Assembly: GCA_964521625.1 (NCBI GenBank)
Contig: CAZFSM010000001.1
Span: 124,001 to 188,000, forward strand
DNA: 64,000 bases
Source: UBA1444 sp964521625
Lineage (GTDB): Bacteria > Bacillota > Negativicutes > UBA1444
Reading direction: 5' to 3'
Positions within the stretch are counted from its first letter, which is position 1. Each line of letters starts with the position of its first letter. Made by a program: the position numbers and the translations under genes. Shown in pieces: positions 25,640 through 34,371 of the stretch. The notes under the pieces are model-generated. The model ran no database searches. It saw nothing but the letters and a program-made list of their open reading frames with translations, and was not told the origin of the DNA.

Positions 25640-26671
25640 ATGCAGGGGCAGAGGAAACGAGTCGTTGTTTGGATTGGATGTCTGCTTTTATCTTTTGCTG
25701 CGCTGTCTGGTTGCGGCGGGGTTTCGGGTGGCGATAGGGAGATTAGTCGCCGGGTTATTCTGAAGCTCGGCACAGAAACGGCGATCAGTTCACCGGAAAC
25801 CCGGGGTTCACAAAAGTTGGCGGACTTGGTAAAGGAAAAATCCGGTGGAACGCTGGTCATCGACGTATATGAAAACGCCAGGCTCGGCACGATGAAAGAG
25901 CGGGGCGAAGCCATGCGGATGGGTAGTGTGGACATGGGAACTTCGTCGGTCGGTTTTCTGGCCTCGTACGTTCCTTTGTTGGGGATTTTTGACCTACCCT
26001 ATGTTTACAAGGATAAAGCGCATGAATTGCGCGTGTTTGATAGCGAAACAGGACGGGAAATCGATAAAAAATTGCAGGCCCAGGGCCTGCGGGTACTTTG
26101 TTACTTTGATGCCGGCGCCAGGCACATTACCAACAACCGGGCGCCAATCCGAACACCGGCCGATTTGAAAGGTCTGCGTATCCGGGTGCCACAGACTGAG
26201 GCCAGTATTGAGGGATTCAAAGCATTGGGCGCAATCCCGACTCCAATGGCCTTTGGTGAAGTTTATGTGGCATTGAAACAAAATGTAGTCGAGGGGCAGG
26301 AGAATCCCCTGCCCCTCATTTTATACAACCGGTTTTATGAAGTGCAAAAGTACCTGTCACTGACGAATCACCAGGCATTTATCCAGGTATTGACAATCAG
26401 TGAAAAGACCTGGCAGAAGCTTTCGCCCAGACACCAGGAGATCCTGTTAGAAGCTGCGCAGGAGGCCCAACGGTATCAACGCGAAATCGAGGCCGATGAA
26501 GAGAAGGGCTTACTAACGATTTTGCAACGAAACGGGATACAGATCAACTCCGTGGAAAATATCGAGGCATTTGTTGAATTGACTGCTCCGCTTCGCGCGA
26601 TGTACATCAAAAGATTGGGACAACCGGCTCGCGATTTGTTCGATAGGATCGACTCTTTGCGTAACAACTAA
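25640..26671 (+). CDS. TRAP transporter substrate-binding lipoprotein (DctP family), orphan
   Basis: A 343-residue DctP-type binding protein with a lipobox ending at the Cys of FAALSGCGG. Family features are the first strand KLGTETAISSPETRGSQKLA, the NARLGTMKERGEAMRMGSVDMG stretch and the ligand Arg region LKGLRIRVPQTEAS. VVEGQENPLPLI is the usual substrate-proximal loop. GGGAGG just before the ATG at 25640 sets the start. No DctQ or DctM membrane subunits are nearby. The gene follows the GGDEF-EAL gene by 21 bp, so it may deliver a ligand to that cache sensor instead of to a permease; this is inference. Confidence 0.9.
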   Translation: MQGQRKRVVVWIGCLLLSFAALSGCGGVSGGDREISRRVILKLGTETAISSPETRGSQKLADLVKEKSGGTLVIDVYENARLGTMKERGEAMRMGSVDMGTSSVGFLASYVPLLGIFDLPYVYKDKAHELRVFDSETGREIDKKLQAQGLRVLCYFDAGARHITNNRAPIRTPADLKGLRIRVPQTEASIEGFKALGAIPTPMAFGEVYVALKQNVVEGQENPLPLILYNRFYEVQKYLSLTNHQAFIQVLTISEKTWQKLSPRHQEILLEAAQEAQRYQREIEADEEKGLLTILQRNGIQINSVENIEAFVELTAPLRAMYIKRLGQPARDLFDRIDSLRNN

Positions 26672-26686
26672 GTCGGAAATTTGCGT

Positions 26687-27265
26687 TTATATTAGTCGGA
26701 CGTCGACCACATATTCGATTTTATTGGCAACTTGCTGAGCAATTTCCACACTGAATAACTCGCGCAGCAGATAAAAACCAAGTTCAATGCCTGAACTGAC
26801 GCCACCGGCAGTGATGATTTTGCCATGAGGCACGACTTTGTTTTTGACTACTTCGATGTTATAAGCGGCCAGATCGTCATAGTATTCGTGATAAGTCGTG
26901 GCCTTTTTGCCTGTCAACAGGCCGGCCTCGGCCAAAACAAATGAACCTGTGCAGACCGAAGTGATATGGCTGGCCAACGGCTCCTGCTGTTTGATGAAAT
27001 CAAGAATGGCAGGATTTTTCATTGCCTGGCGACGTCCCTGTCCGCCGGGGACGACCAGGATGTCCAGTTGCGGGCAGGCGGCGAGAGTAGTGTCCGGCAG
27101 TACCCGCATTCCGTTGTAAGCGCGCACGGGGTCGGTTGTTTCGGCGATGAACAGAACCCGGCTACTATCAGGCAGGACTTTGTTGACGAAGCTCAGGACT
27201 TCAAATGGTCCGACGAAGTCGAGTTCTTCGGCGTCAGGAAATATGAGAATTCCAATGGTCAGCAA
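26687..27265 (-). CDS. DJ-1/PfpI family protein (isonitrile-hydratase-like)
   Basis: A 192-residue DJ-1 superfamily protein. It begins LTIGILIFPDAEELDFVGPFEVLSF, where the conserved acidic residue partners the nucleophile. The cysteine elbow is TSVCTGSFVLAEAGLLTGK, followed by the His-containing ATTYHEYYDDL, as in isonitrile hydratase and related amidase-like members; glyoxalase III activity is another option. The start is TTG at 27265 behind AAAGGAG. Reading is open 22 codons further up but without a ribosome site. An inverted repeat ACTCAA-TTGAGT lies in the promoter region near 27280-27300. It is convergent with the TRAP gene, 15 bp away. Confidence 0.88.
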   Translation of the reverse strand: MLTIGILIFPDAEELDFVGPFEVLSFVNKVLPDSSRVLFIAETTDPVRAYNGMRVLPDTTLAACPQLDILVVPGGQGRRQAMKNPAILDFIKQQEPLASHITSVCTGSFVLAEAGLLTGKKATTYHEYYDDLAAYNIEVVKNKVVPHGKIITAGGVSSGIELGFYLLRELFSVEIAQQVANKIEYVVDVRLI

Positions 27266-27344
27266 GCTAAGCACTCCTTTATACTCAAATTGTCTTGAGT
27301 TTATCATACTTGGATTTGCTGCCAGGTTCAACTACTGGATTTTT

Positions 27345-28757
27345 CTAGAGGGTATCCGGGGCTTCGGCCACAACCTTCAATGGGGAAGAGTCCAGTAGAT
27401 ACACCAGTAAAAAAACGCCGGTACAGACGGCCCATTCCATGTAGATGACATGGGGGAACAGGCGGATCGCCGGCAGGGTCTGCCAGGCGATCAAGGTGAT
27501 CAGACCGGCCAGGATGGTATAAAAAGCGGAGTTTTTGCGGCACAGGCCGGGAACGAACAATGTGAACAGGACGACAACACTGAACGCGGCAGTCAGGCTC
27601 AGTCCCACCATCAGGGTCTGGATAATGCCGCTGACGGTCATCGCCAGCACGAGGGTCATTGCGCCCAGAAACAGTACGGATCCTTTGGTGATGTAAAGCA
27701 GGCGCTGATCTGTCGCCGCCGGGTTGACAAAAGGCTTATAGATATCGCGTGAAAATAGAGTGGCTGAACTGAGCAGCAGATTGCAGGCGGTGGATACGTC
27801 AGCGGCCCACAGTGCGGCAAGTGTGATACCCGACAACACTGGGTGCAGTGACATAATAACCATCGGCAGCGCCGAAGCGGCCGCCACATTGGGAAAACTG
27901 GCTTTGGCAATAATGCCCATGAGGGCGCAAACGAAGCCGATTGGCAACATCATCAGGCCGCCGATGATGAAACCGCGTTGTGCTGTTTCGACGTTTTTCG
28001 CGCCAAGCGAAATTTGGATAATGCTTTGCAGCGAGATATTTACTGTAACCAATACCAAAATCCAGCCGAATATTCCTAGCGGACCGACTCCGTCAATCAG
28101 GCTAGTGTAGGGAACGGCTGGCGGCAATTTGGCAACGACTTTATCCATCCCGCCGGCCTGGATGACACTGGCTATAGTGGCGCCAATGATGCCGACATAA
28201 ATCAGCAGCACGTTCAGGATGTTTGATAAACTGGCTGACCACATACCGCCGATGAAGGTGATGCCGATGAACACGACCGCACTAGTCAACATGCCAGTGG
28301 TGATGCTGAAAATGTCCGGCAGCATGGCATGTAAGATTGTTCCGCCCGCTATATATTGCAGCGAAGTGATCACCAACTGGATGATGATTTGACAAAGCAC
28401 ACCGATGGCCATCGCTTTCTTGTCATAGTAGCGTTCCAGCAATTCAGGAATGGTCGATATGCCCAATTCACGGTATTTTTTTGCCACCAACAGGCCCATC
28501 GAAATGGCGCCGATGCCCCAGGCAGCAGTATACCAGCCGGCGGATAAACCAACTCGATAGGCTTGTTCGGCAACGCCGATTGTGGAAGCGCCGCCGATGG
28601 CCAGACCAACAATCGAAACCGTAACGAGGGGAGTAGTCAGCTGTCTGCTGGCCAGGACGAAATCGTCAACGCCGCCGCGGGATTTTTTTTCTGCCCAAAA
28701 ACTTATCAGGAATAAGATGACAATGTAGGCCAGAACAATGAATAAGGGAATGCTCAT
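27345..28757 (-). CDS. Sodium/solute symporter family transporter
   Basis: A membrane protein of 470 residues with about 13 helices, of the SSS (solute:sodium symporter) family. It begins FIVLAYIVILFLISFWAEKK, and the following loop DDFVLASRQLTTPLVTVSIVG matches the family's first core helix. Helix 8 reads LWAADVSTACNLLLSSATLFSRDIYK, where the sodium-site serines and the conserved D-I-Y lie. AGGAGG eight bases before the ATG at 28757 sets the start; the open frame continuing to 28862 runs through the T-box RNA. Regulation by a T-box means the substrate is probably an amino acid. Confidence 0.92.
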   Translation of the reverse strand: MSIPLFIVLAYIVILFLISFWAEKKSRGGVDDFVLASRQLTTPLVTVSIVGLAIGGASTIGVAEQAYRVGLSAGWYTAAWGIGAISMGLLVAKKYRELGISTIPELLERYYDKKAMAIGVLCQIIIQLVITSLQYIAGGTILHAMLPDIFSITTGMLTSAVVFIGITFIGGMWSASLSNILNVLLIYVGIIGATIASVIQAGGMDKVVAKLPPAVPYTSLIDGVGPLGIFGWILVLVTVNISLQSIIQISLGAKNVETAQRGFIIGGLMMLPIGFVCALMGIIAKASFPNVAAASALPMVIMSLHPVLSGITLAALWAADVSTACNLLLSSATLFSRDIYKPFVNPAATDQRLLYITKGSVLFLGAMTLVLAMTVSGIIQTLMVGLSLTAAFSVVVLFTLFVPGLCRKNSAFYTILAGLITLIAWQTLPAIRLFPHVIYMEWAVCTGVFLLVYLLDSSPLKVVAEAPDTL

Positions 28758-28802
28758 GATAGTTCCTCCTGTCGTTTTATTTCCGGTGCGGATTTTTGGG
28801 GC

Positions 28803-29106
28803 AAAAAAAATCATCCCTCCGGCAAGGGACGATTTTATCGCGGTACCACCCAAATAGATCAAGGTCCAAAAAATAAAAAAAGATACCGAACAGGGGCGAA
28901 TTGTCGCGGTACCACCCTTTTAAGGACGCATGATCCTCTTTAAGCCCATAACGCGGGCGCGCGGCGCAGCCTACTTAAAGTTCAGCCTGCAGTTCAGGAA
29001 GGAACTTCGCCTTGCTTCATCAACCGACTCGCACCAACCGTCGGCTCTCTGGACGAATCCACAAGAGTACTTTCTTCCATCATTACTATTGTTATTTACA
29101 ATTATA
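28803..29106 (-). promoter_or_regulatory. T-box leader with one Stem I and two antiterminator/terminator modules
   Basis: The T-box sequence GGGTGGTACCGCG occurs twice on the minus strand, at 28905-28917 and 28839-28851. Upstream is a normal Stem I with AAAGTAC and the apical AGAGAG/GGTTGGTGCGAGTCGG, then Stem II (CTTTAAG...CTTAAAG) and a short Stem III. The first T-box copy can pair with CGGTATC (28882-28888) and is followed by a long T-run. The second is followed by a 9-bp terminator (28810-28833) and eight T residues. Only about 20 nt separate the first T-run from the second T-box, too little for a second Stem I. The specifier lies in GCGAAGTTC (about 29002-29010): GUU (Val) seems best, UUC (Phe) is possible. 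Confidence 0.93.
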
Positions 29107-29112
29107 GATGAA

Positions 29113-29141
29113 ATTATCGCGGATTATCGTCTGCTTGTCAA
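29113..29141 (-). promoter_or_regulatory. Sigma-A promoter of the T-box/symporter transcript
   Basis: On the minus strand TTGACA (29136-29141) and GATAAT (29113-29118) are separated by exactly 17 bp. Transcription would start near 29106, just ahead of T-box Stem I. This is the clearest vegetative promoter in the window. Confidence 0.85.
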
Positions 29142-29249
29142 CACCTGGTCGGTGAAAAAATTATCAGGCAGGATTTTGCCGGCAAAGAAGCAAAATATGA
29201 CAATAGGAAAACTGGCATCCACCTATTTTGATCGCTAAAGGAGATTTCT

Positions 29250-30863
29250 ATGGCAACGTTGGCGGAAAAATTGATTCAATCCCTGCATGAACGGGGAGTA
29301 CGCTATGTTTTCGGTATCCCGGGCGGGCCGTCTATCCCCTATATGGAAGCTATGCGGCAGCAAGGCATGGAATTTGTGCTGGTTGCCAATGAACAGAGCG
29401 CCGGCATGATGGCTGACGTGTGTGGGCGGTTGACCGGGATTCCCGGCGTCTGCCACGCGACATTCGGGCCAGGCGCGACTAACCTGGCGACAGGCATCGG
29501 TGGCGCACTGCTCGACAGATCGCCGCTGATCGCATTTACCACTGAAGTGAAAACTGCTGATATTGGCCGCAGAGTGCAGATGAACATCGATCATCAGGCG
29601 TTGTTTCGACCGCTCACCAAGTGGACGACCCGACTGTCGCCCGACAATTTCGGTGAAACCATCCAGGGGGCATTTCAGGTGGCGACAGCCGAATCACCAG
29701 GGCCGGTGCATATCGGGCTTCCCTCGGATATTGACGGGACTGTCCCCAGACTGGATAACAGAGCAGAGGGCGATAAAAAAACTGAGATTCCACTGCCGGA
29801 CCCGGCAGCTTTGGCAATTGCCGCTCAAATGCTGCAAAAGGCAAAAAAACCACTGCTGGCGATTGGTCTGACGGCGGCCCGGCAGGGATTGCACACGTTG
29901 ATTCGTGCGTTGGTCGCTCAGCACAATATTCCGGTCGTGTTGACGCCGATGGCAAAAGGAGTTATTGCCGATACGGATCCTTGTTATGCAGGGGTCTTGT
30001 TTCATTCCTGCAGCGAATTGGTGGCGACGGTGTACCGGCAGGCGGATCTGGTCGTCGGCATCGGCTATGATTCGATTGAATTCAATTATGAAACATGGTT
30101 GCCGGCGGCGCCATTGGTCCATATCGACACGGCGCCGGCCGATGTTACAACTGATTGTGTTGTGGCTTGCGAAGTAATTGGCGATTTGACTGCGTCTCTG
30201 ACCTATCTGATAAAATTGAGACTGGCGACGTACGGCTGGGATTTGGCGGAACTCAAACAGAATAAAGCAAGAATATTTTGCGCGTTGCGACCGAAGACTG
30301 ATCGGTGCAGTCCGTCGGAACTGCTCGATGTGCTTCGCGACGTATTGCCACCGGAAGGGATTCTTACTGCCGATGTCGGGGCGCATCTGCATTTGTTGGG
30401 ACAACTGTGGACAGTCGAAGCGCCGCAACGCTTCTTGATGACAAATGGCTGGTCTTCGATGGGATTCGGCATTCCGTCAGCGATCGGCGCTAAACTTTGC
30501 CGACCGGAATTGCCGGTCGTCTGTGTGACTGGTGACGGTGGCTTCCTGATGAACTGCGGTGAACTGATGACAGCTCGTCGGCTCGGCCTCAACGTGGTGT
30601 TTATTGTGCTGTGTGACCGCAATCTCAGCCTGATCGAAGTGAAGCAGGGCTGGCGGCAGGTCCCGCAATATGCGACCACGGTCAATGACGGCGATTATTT
30701 TGCGGCAGAGACATTTCTCGGTGTACCGGTGTTCAAAGCCACCGATCCCCATGAAATGAAAACAGCCCTATATCAGGCGTTTTCTACCACTGGGCCGGCC
30801 ATCATCGAAGCGGTTGTCGATGGGTCAAGCTACCGCAATTTGATTACGAGGAGTTATAAATAA
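29250..30863 (+). CDS. Thiamine-diphosphate enzyme, acetolactate-synthase-like
   Basis: A 537-residue ThDP enzyme of the acetolactate synthase/benzoylformate decarboxylase superfamily. The catalytic glutamate is in VLVANEQSAGMMAD near residue 50, followed by GVCHATFGPGATN. The ThDP-binding motif is GDGGFLMNCGELMTA near residue 430 with the closing Asn in CDRNLSLIE. No ilvN-type small subunit is adjacent, so it may be a catabolic synthase, a decarboxylase or another ThDP lyase. AAAGGAG seven bases ahead supports the ATG. It is divergent from the T-box-controlled symporter, which could hint at shared branched-chain amino acid metabolism. Confidence 0.88.
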   Translation: MATLAEKLIQSLHERGVRYVFGIPGGPSIPYMEAMRQQGMEFVLVANEQSAGMMADVCGRLTGIPGVCHATFGPGATNLATGIGGALLDRSPLIAFTTEVKTADIGRRVQMNIDHQALFRPLTKWTTRLSPDNFGETIQGAFQVATAESPGPVHIGLPSDIDGTVPRLDNRAEGDKKTEIPLPDPAALAIAAQMLQKAKKPLLAIGLTAARQGLHTLIRALVAQHNIPVVLTPMAKGVIADTDPCYAGVLFHSCSELVATVYRQADLVVGIGYDSIEFNYETWLPAAPLVHIDTAPADVTTDCVVACEVIGDLTASLTYLIKLRLATYGWDLAELKQNKARIFCALRPKTDRCSPSELLDVLRDVLPPEGILTADVGAHLHLLGQLWTVEAPQRFLMTNGWSSMGFGIPSAIGAKLCRPELPVVCVTGDGGFLMNCGELMTARRLGLNVVFIVLCDRNLSLIEVKQGWRQVPQYATTVNDGDYFAAETFLGVPVFKATDPHEMKTALYQAFSTTGPAIIEAVVDGSSYRNLITRSYK

Positions 30864-30969
30864 CCAGGATGTCATTCACACCCCGCTGTTTCAAGTTTAG
30901 GCAGGGGATTTCGGCATCAAACGGGAATAACAATGAAGGTAGGAAAGACCATAAGGAGACCGGACCATC

Positions 30970-32145
30970 ATGTTTCTGCCCGATATGCGGACCATTTATT
31001 TTATCTCGATGCTGGTTAACCTAGTTTTGGCGACGTCGATGTTGGTTTGCTGGCGGACCCAGAAAACCTACGCCGGCTTTTCTTATATGGTGTTTTCGAC
31101 CGGCCTGATTGCGCTGACATTTCTGCTGTTTGCCTTACGCGGCTGGATTCCTGATTATATTTCCATTTTGGGCGCCAATTTGTTGGTAGGGCTGGCGGCA
31201 ACATTTCGTCTGGAAGGATTCCGTAGGTTTGTCGGCAGCGAACAATTTCGACGGGGTAACCTGATCCTCGTGGCGGCTATGGTGATTGCGGCAGGATATT
31301 TTTCTTTTGTGGAAAATAGCGAACTGGCTCGGGCGATGATTGTGTCAGGTGTAGTCATCTACTTTATTATCAACATAATCTATACGCTGGTGACATCGCA
31401 AAATCAGGCTGAAAAGCCGCTGACATGGGTCATTGTGGCGATGCATGCAGTATATGTGGTGGTCATGGCAGGACGAGCCCTGGCGTGGCTGATTATCTGG
31501 CCTGAAATGCATCTGTTTGCGTCTACAGCGATTAATGTCGGTTATTTTATCTATGATCTAATGAACAATATCGCACTGACCATTATGTACATCATGATGA
31601 ACGGGCAGCGGCTGACCAACCGCCTGACGGTAGCGCAGCAAGCTCTGGAGTTGCTGGCAACCCAAGATTCCCTGACCGAGCTTTACAACCATCGTACCCT
31701 GCGTGAACTCGGTCAGGCGGAATTGTTGCGGTCGCGCCGGATGAATCATTCTATGACCTTGCTGATGATTGATATCGATCATTTCAAATCCGTGAATGAC
31801 ACTTACGGACATGCGGCAGGCGACAACGTGCTGAAAGTGCTTGGACAACAGGTGCTGCAGACCTGTAGAACAATAGATGTAGTTGCCAGGATGGGCGGCG
31901 ATGAGTTTGTCATCCTGTTGCCGGAAACTGCTGCTGATAAAGCCCTTATTGTTGCAGAGCGCTTGCGCCAAATGGTGGCGCAGAACTGTTGCGACTGGGA
32001 ATCCAGTCGGATTAAGGTTACACTCAGTATCGGACTGGCCGAACTGATGCCGGATGACCAGGAGTTTGAGTCGTTGCTGCGCCGGGCCGATGACGCGCTA
32101 TATGAAGCCAAACGGACCGGGCGTGACCGGCTGGTTGCGTTGTAA
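30970..32145 (+). CDS. Membrane-bound diguanylate cyclase
   Basis: A 391-residue protein with about six N-terminal membrane segments (residues 5-215) and a C-terminal GGDEF domain. The active motif is RMGGDEFVILL near residue 309, and RTID five residues ahead is an R-x-x-D inhibitory site, so product feedback is expected. The substrate-binding LLMIDIDHFKSVNDTYGHAAGD segment is normal. It should make c-di-GMP from two GTP in response to a membrane or ligand signal. AAGGAG precedes the ATG at 30970 with a somewhat long gap. Confidence 0.92.
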   Translation: MFLPDMRTIYFISMLVNLVLATSMLVCWRTQKTYAGFSYMVFSTGLIALTFLLFALRGWIPDYISILGANLLVGLAATFRLEGFRRFVGSEQFRRGNLILVAAMVIAAGYFSFVENSELARAMIVSGVVIYFIINIIYTLVTSQNQAEKPLTWVIVAMHAVYVVVMAGRALAWLIIWPEMHLFASTAINVGYFIYDLMNNIALTIMYIMMNGQRLTNRLTVAQQALELLATQDSLTELYNHRTLRELGQAELLRSRRMNHSMTLLMIDIDHFKSVNDTYGHAAGDNVLKVLGQQVLQTCRTIDVVARMGGDEFVILLPETAADKALIVAERLRQMVAQNCCDWESSRIKVTLSIGLAELMPDDQEFESLLRRADDALYEAKRTGRDRLVAL

Positions 32146-32208
32146 CAATGAAATTCCAGTGAAGTCTGGGTCGCAAATCAAAAGAAACAATAAGTTGGAG
32201 GTAGGAAG

Positions 32209-33459
32209 ATGGCTGGCGAGTATAAGGTATCAGCAGTGGTTCAACAGGTTTATACGCAGTTAAAGGCTGCGGCGGCGGTGCAAACCGGAATTGAATTTCT
32301 GGCGGCGGATCACCAACAAACTATAGAAGACCAGATTGCGATTAATCAGGTCCCGGCGCCGCCGTTTCAGGAAACACAGCGAGCCCGCTATTATCTGCAA
32401 CGGCTGCAGGAAGCCGGACTGACAGGTGTCCGGCAGGACAGCGAGGGCAACGTGTTTGGCTTATACAAGGGGACCGGCGCGGGACCGCAATTGTTTGTCT
32501 CGGCTCATTTGGACACGGTTTTTGCCGCAGGTACGGATGTAACGGTGCATGAAAAAGCTGGCCGACTGTATGCGCCGGGAATCGCTGACAATGCCAGGGG
32601 TCTGGCGGCAATTTTGTCAGTCATCCGGGCGTTGCAGCAAGCTGGTATCAAGACGGTCGGCGATATCATTTTTGGCGGCAACGTCGGCGAAGAAGGGCTG
32701 GGTGATTTGCGGGGAATCAAGGCGTTTTTCCGCGAACAGACGGATATTGACGGGTATATTGCCGTGGACGGGGTCAAGGAACAGATCATCACTTACCTGG
32801 CTACCGGCAGTCGGCGCTATGAAATTACCTATCGGGGACCCGGCGGGCACAGCTGGAATGCCTTCGGTCTACCGAGCGCCATACATGCTCTGGGACGGGC
32901 TATCGCCATGATCGGCGACATCCAGACGCCATCCCAGCCGAAAACCACCTTTACCGTCGGTACAATCACAGGCGGGACATCGGTCAACTCGATTGCGGCG
33001 GATGCCACAATGTTGCTTGACTTGCGTTCGGCCAGCGAACCGGAACTAAAAAAACTGGAAACTGAAGTGATGAACCTGCTGCAGGTGGCGGCAGCCGAGG
33101 AAAACGCCCGCTGGGCTAGTGAGGCAATCCAGGTGGAGATAAAACTGGTCGGCGACCGACCGGCTGGCCAGCAATCGCCGGATCAGCCGATTGTTCAGGC
33201 AGCCTGGGCCGCTTCCGCGGCAGTTAACGTCCCGCCCGAGTTTGGCCCGGCCAGCAGTACCGATGCCAATTTGCCGATGAGTCTGGGGATTCCGGCAATC
33301 CGCCTGTGTGGCGGTGGTGCGGAAGGCAACAATCATTCGCTGGACGAGTGGTACGATCCGGCGGGCGGCTATCGGGGACCGCAGAAAATCTTTATGACCT
33401 TGCTGGGCCTGGTCGGTGTTGCCGGACTGAGTGAACCGTTGCTGCAGAAGCGCAAATAG
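32209..33459 (+). CDS. M20-family zinc metallohydrolase
   Basis: A 416-residue M20 peptidase-like enzyme. The metal motifs are FVSAHLDTVF (first His and Asp), GIADNARGLA (bridging Asp) and NVGEEGLGD (catalytic Glu pair). The dimerisation domain includes RGPGGHSWNAFG, and the last His is in GNNHSLDEWYDP. Family members remove acyl groups or cleave di- and tripeptides; the substrate is not determined. GGAGG lies about eight bases before the ATG. It is followed by a GNAT gene 38 bp downstream. Confidence 0.9.
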   Translation: MAGEYKVSAVVQQVYTQLKAAAAVQTGIEFLAADHQQTIEDQIAINQVPAPPFQETQRARYYLQRLQEAGLTGVRQDSEGNVFGLYKGTGAGPQLFVSAHLDTVFAAGTDVTVHEKAGRLYAPGIADNARGLAAILSVIRALQQAGIKTVGDIIFGGNVGEEGLGDLRGIKAFFREQTDIDGYIAVDGVKEQIITYLATGSRRYEITYRGPGGHSWNAFGLPSAIHALGRAIAMIGDIQTPSQPKTTFTVGTITGGTSVNSIAADATMLLDLRSASEPELKKLETEVMNLLQVAAAEENARWASEAIQVEIKLVGDRPAGQQSPDQPIVQAAWAASAAVNVPPEFGPASSTDANLPMSLGIPAIRLCGGGAEGNNHSLDEWYDPAGGYRGPQKIFMTLLGLVGVAGLSEPLLQKRK

Positions 33460-33497
33460 CCGGAATCGGTATGTCGGAACGGAAGGGGGCGCCAACC

Positions 33498-34343
33498 GTG
33501 TCAACCGTCTTGCAGATTCGTAATGTGAATTTGTCGGAAATGCATCTTCTGATCGATTGGGCGGCTGCAGAAGGTTGGAATCCAGGACTGTCCGACGCGG
33601 ACTGTTTCTTTGCCGCCGACCCGCAGGGCTTTTTTGTCGCGGAACTTGCCGGCGAGCCGATTGGCTGCATTTCTGCCGTCGCTTATGGAACAGGGTTCGG
33701 TTTTATCGGGTTTTACATCGTCCGGCCTGAGTATCGCGGCCGTGGCTATGGGATGCTGCTCTGGCAGGCTGCGATGAATTATTTGGGAGCGCGAAACATC
33801 GGTCTCGACGGTGTGGTGGCCCAACAGGCGAACTATCAAAAATCCGGTTTTCAGCTGGCGTATCGCAATATCCGCTATGTCTTGAAGAACGGGAGTAAGC
33901 CGCTGCCGACAGTGGGAGTTGTGCCGCTGGCAGAAGTTCCGATCGAACAATTGACGGCTTATGACCGGGCCTTGTTTGCCTTTGACCGAGCCGCGTTCCT
34001 GCGGCAGTGGATCAGCCGCCCCCGCACTTGTGCACTGGGGATTTTCCGCCAGGATCGTTTGGCTGGCTACGGAGTGTTGCGTGCTTGTCGCGAAGGCTGC
34101 AAAATCGGCCCGCTGTTTGCAGACGGGCCGCAAGAAGCGGCAAAACTGTTTGCCGCATTGACCATGGAACGGCGCGAAGGACCCGTGTTTCTGGATGTGT
34201 CGGCAGTCAATCCGGACGCTCTGGCACTGGTGGAAAATCAAGGGATGACGCCAGTGTTTGAAACCGCACGGATGTACACGGGCGCGCCGCCGCCGATGCC
34301 ACTGGCGAAGCTGTTTGGCGTGACCAGTTTTGAGTTGGGATAA
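33498..34343 (+). CDS. GNAT acetyltransferase with C-terminal acetyltransferase-like domain
   Basis: A two-part protein of 281 residues. The N-terminal GNAT domain carries the acetyl-CoA loop RPEYRGRGYGMLLWQAAM near residue 80. The C-terminal half (about 140-275), with YDRALFAFDRAAFLRQW and VFLDVSAVNPDALAL, matches the second GNAT-like domain of YitH-type proteins. The acceptor is unknown. GTG at 33498 is preferred because AAGGGGG lies nine bases ahead. An ATG at 33471 would add nine residues but has no ribosome site. Confidence 0.85.
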   Translation: MSTVLQIRNVNLSEMHLLIDWAAAEGWNPGLSDADCFFAADPQGFFVAELAGEPIGCISAVAYGTGFGFIGFYIVRPEYRGRGYGMLLWQAAMNYLGARNIGLDGVVAQQANYQKSGFQLAYRNIRYVLKNGSKPLPTVGVVPLAEVPIEQLTAYDRALFAFDRAAFLRQWISRPRTCALGIFRQDRLAGYGVLRACREGCKIGPLFADGPQEAAKLFAALTMERREGPVFLDVSAVNPDALALVENQGMTPVFETARMYTGAPPPMPLAKLFGVTSFELG

Positions 34344-34371
34344 CTGCAAGTAGAATAAAAGGATTGTGGAC

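Noticed and set aside
28758..28862. N-terminal extension of the symporter up to 28862
   Set aside because: It covers the second T-box and its terminator; the ATG at 28757 has AGGAGG.
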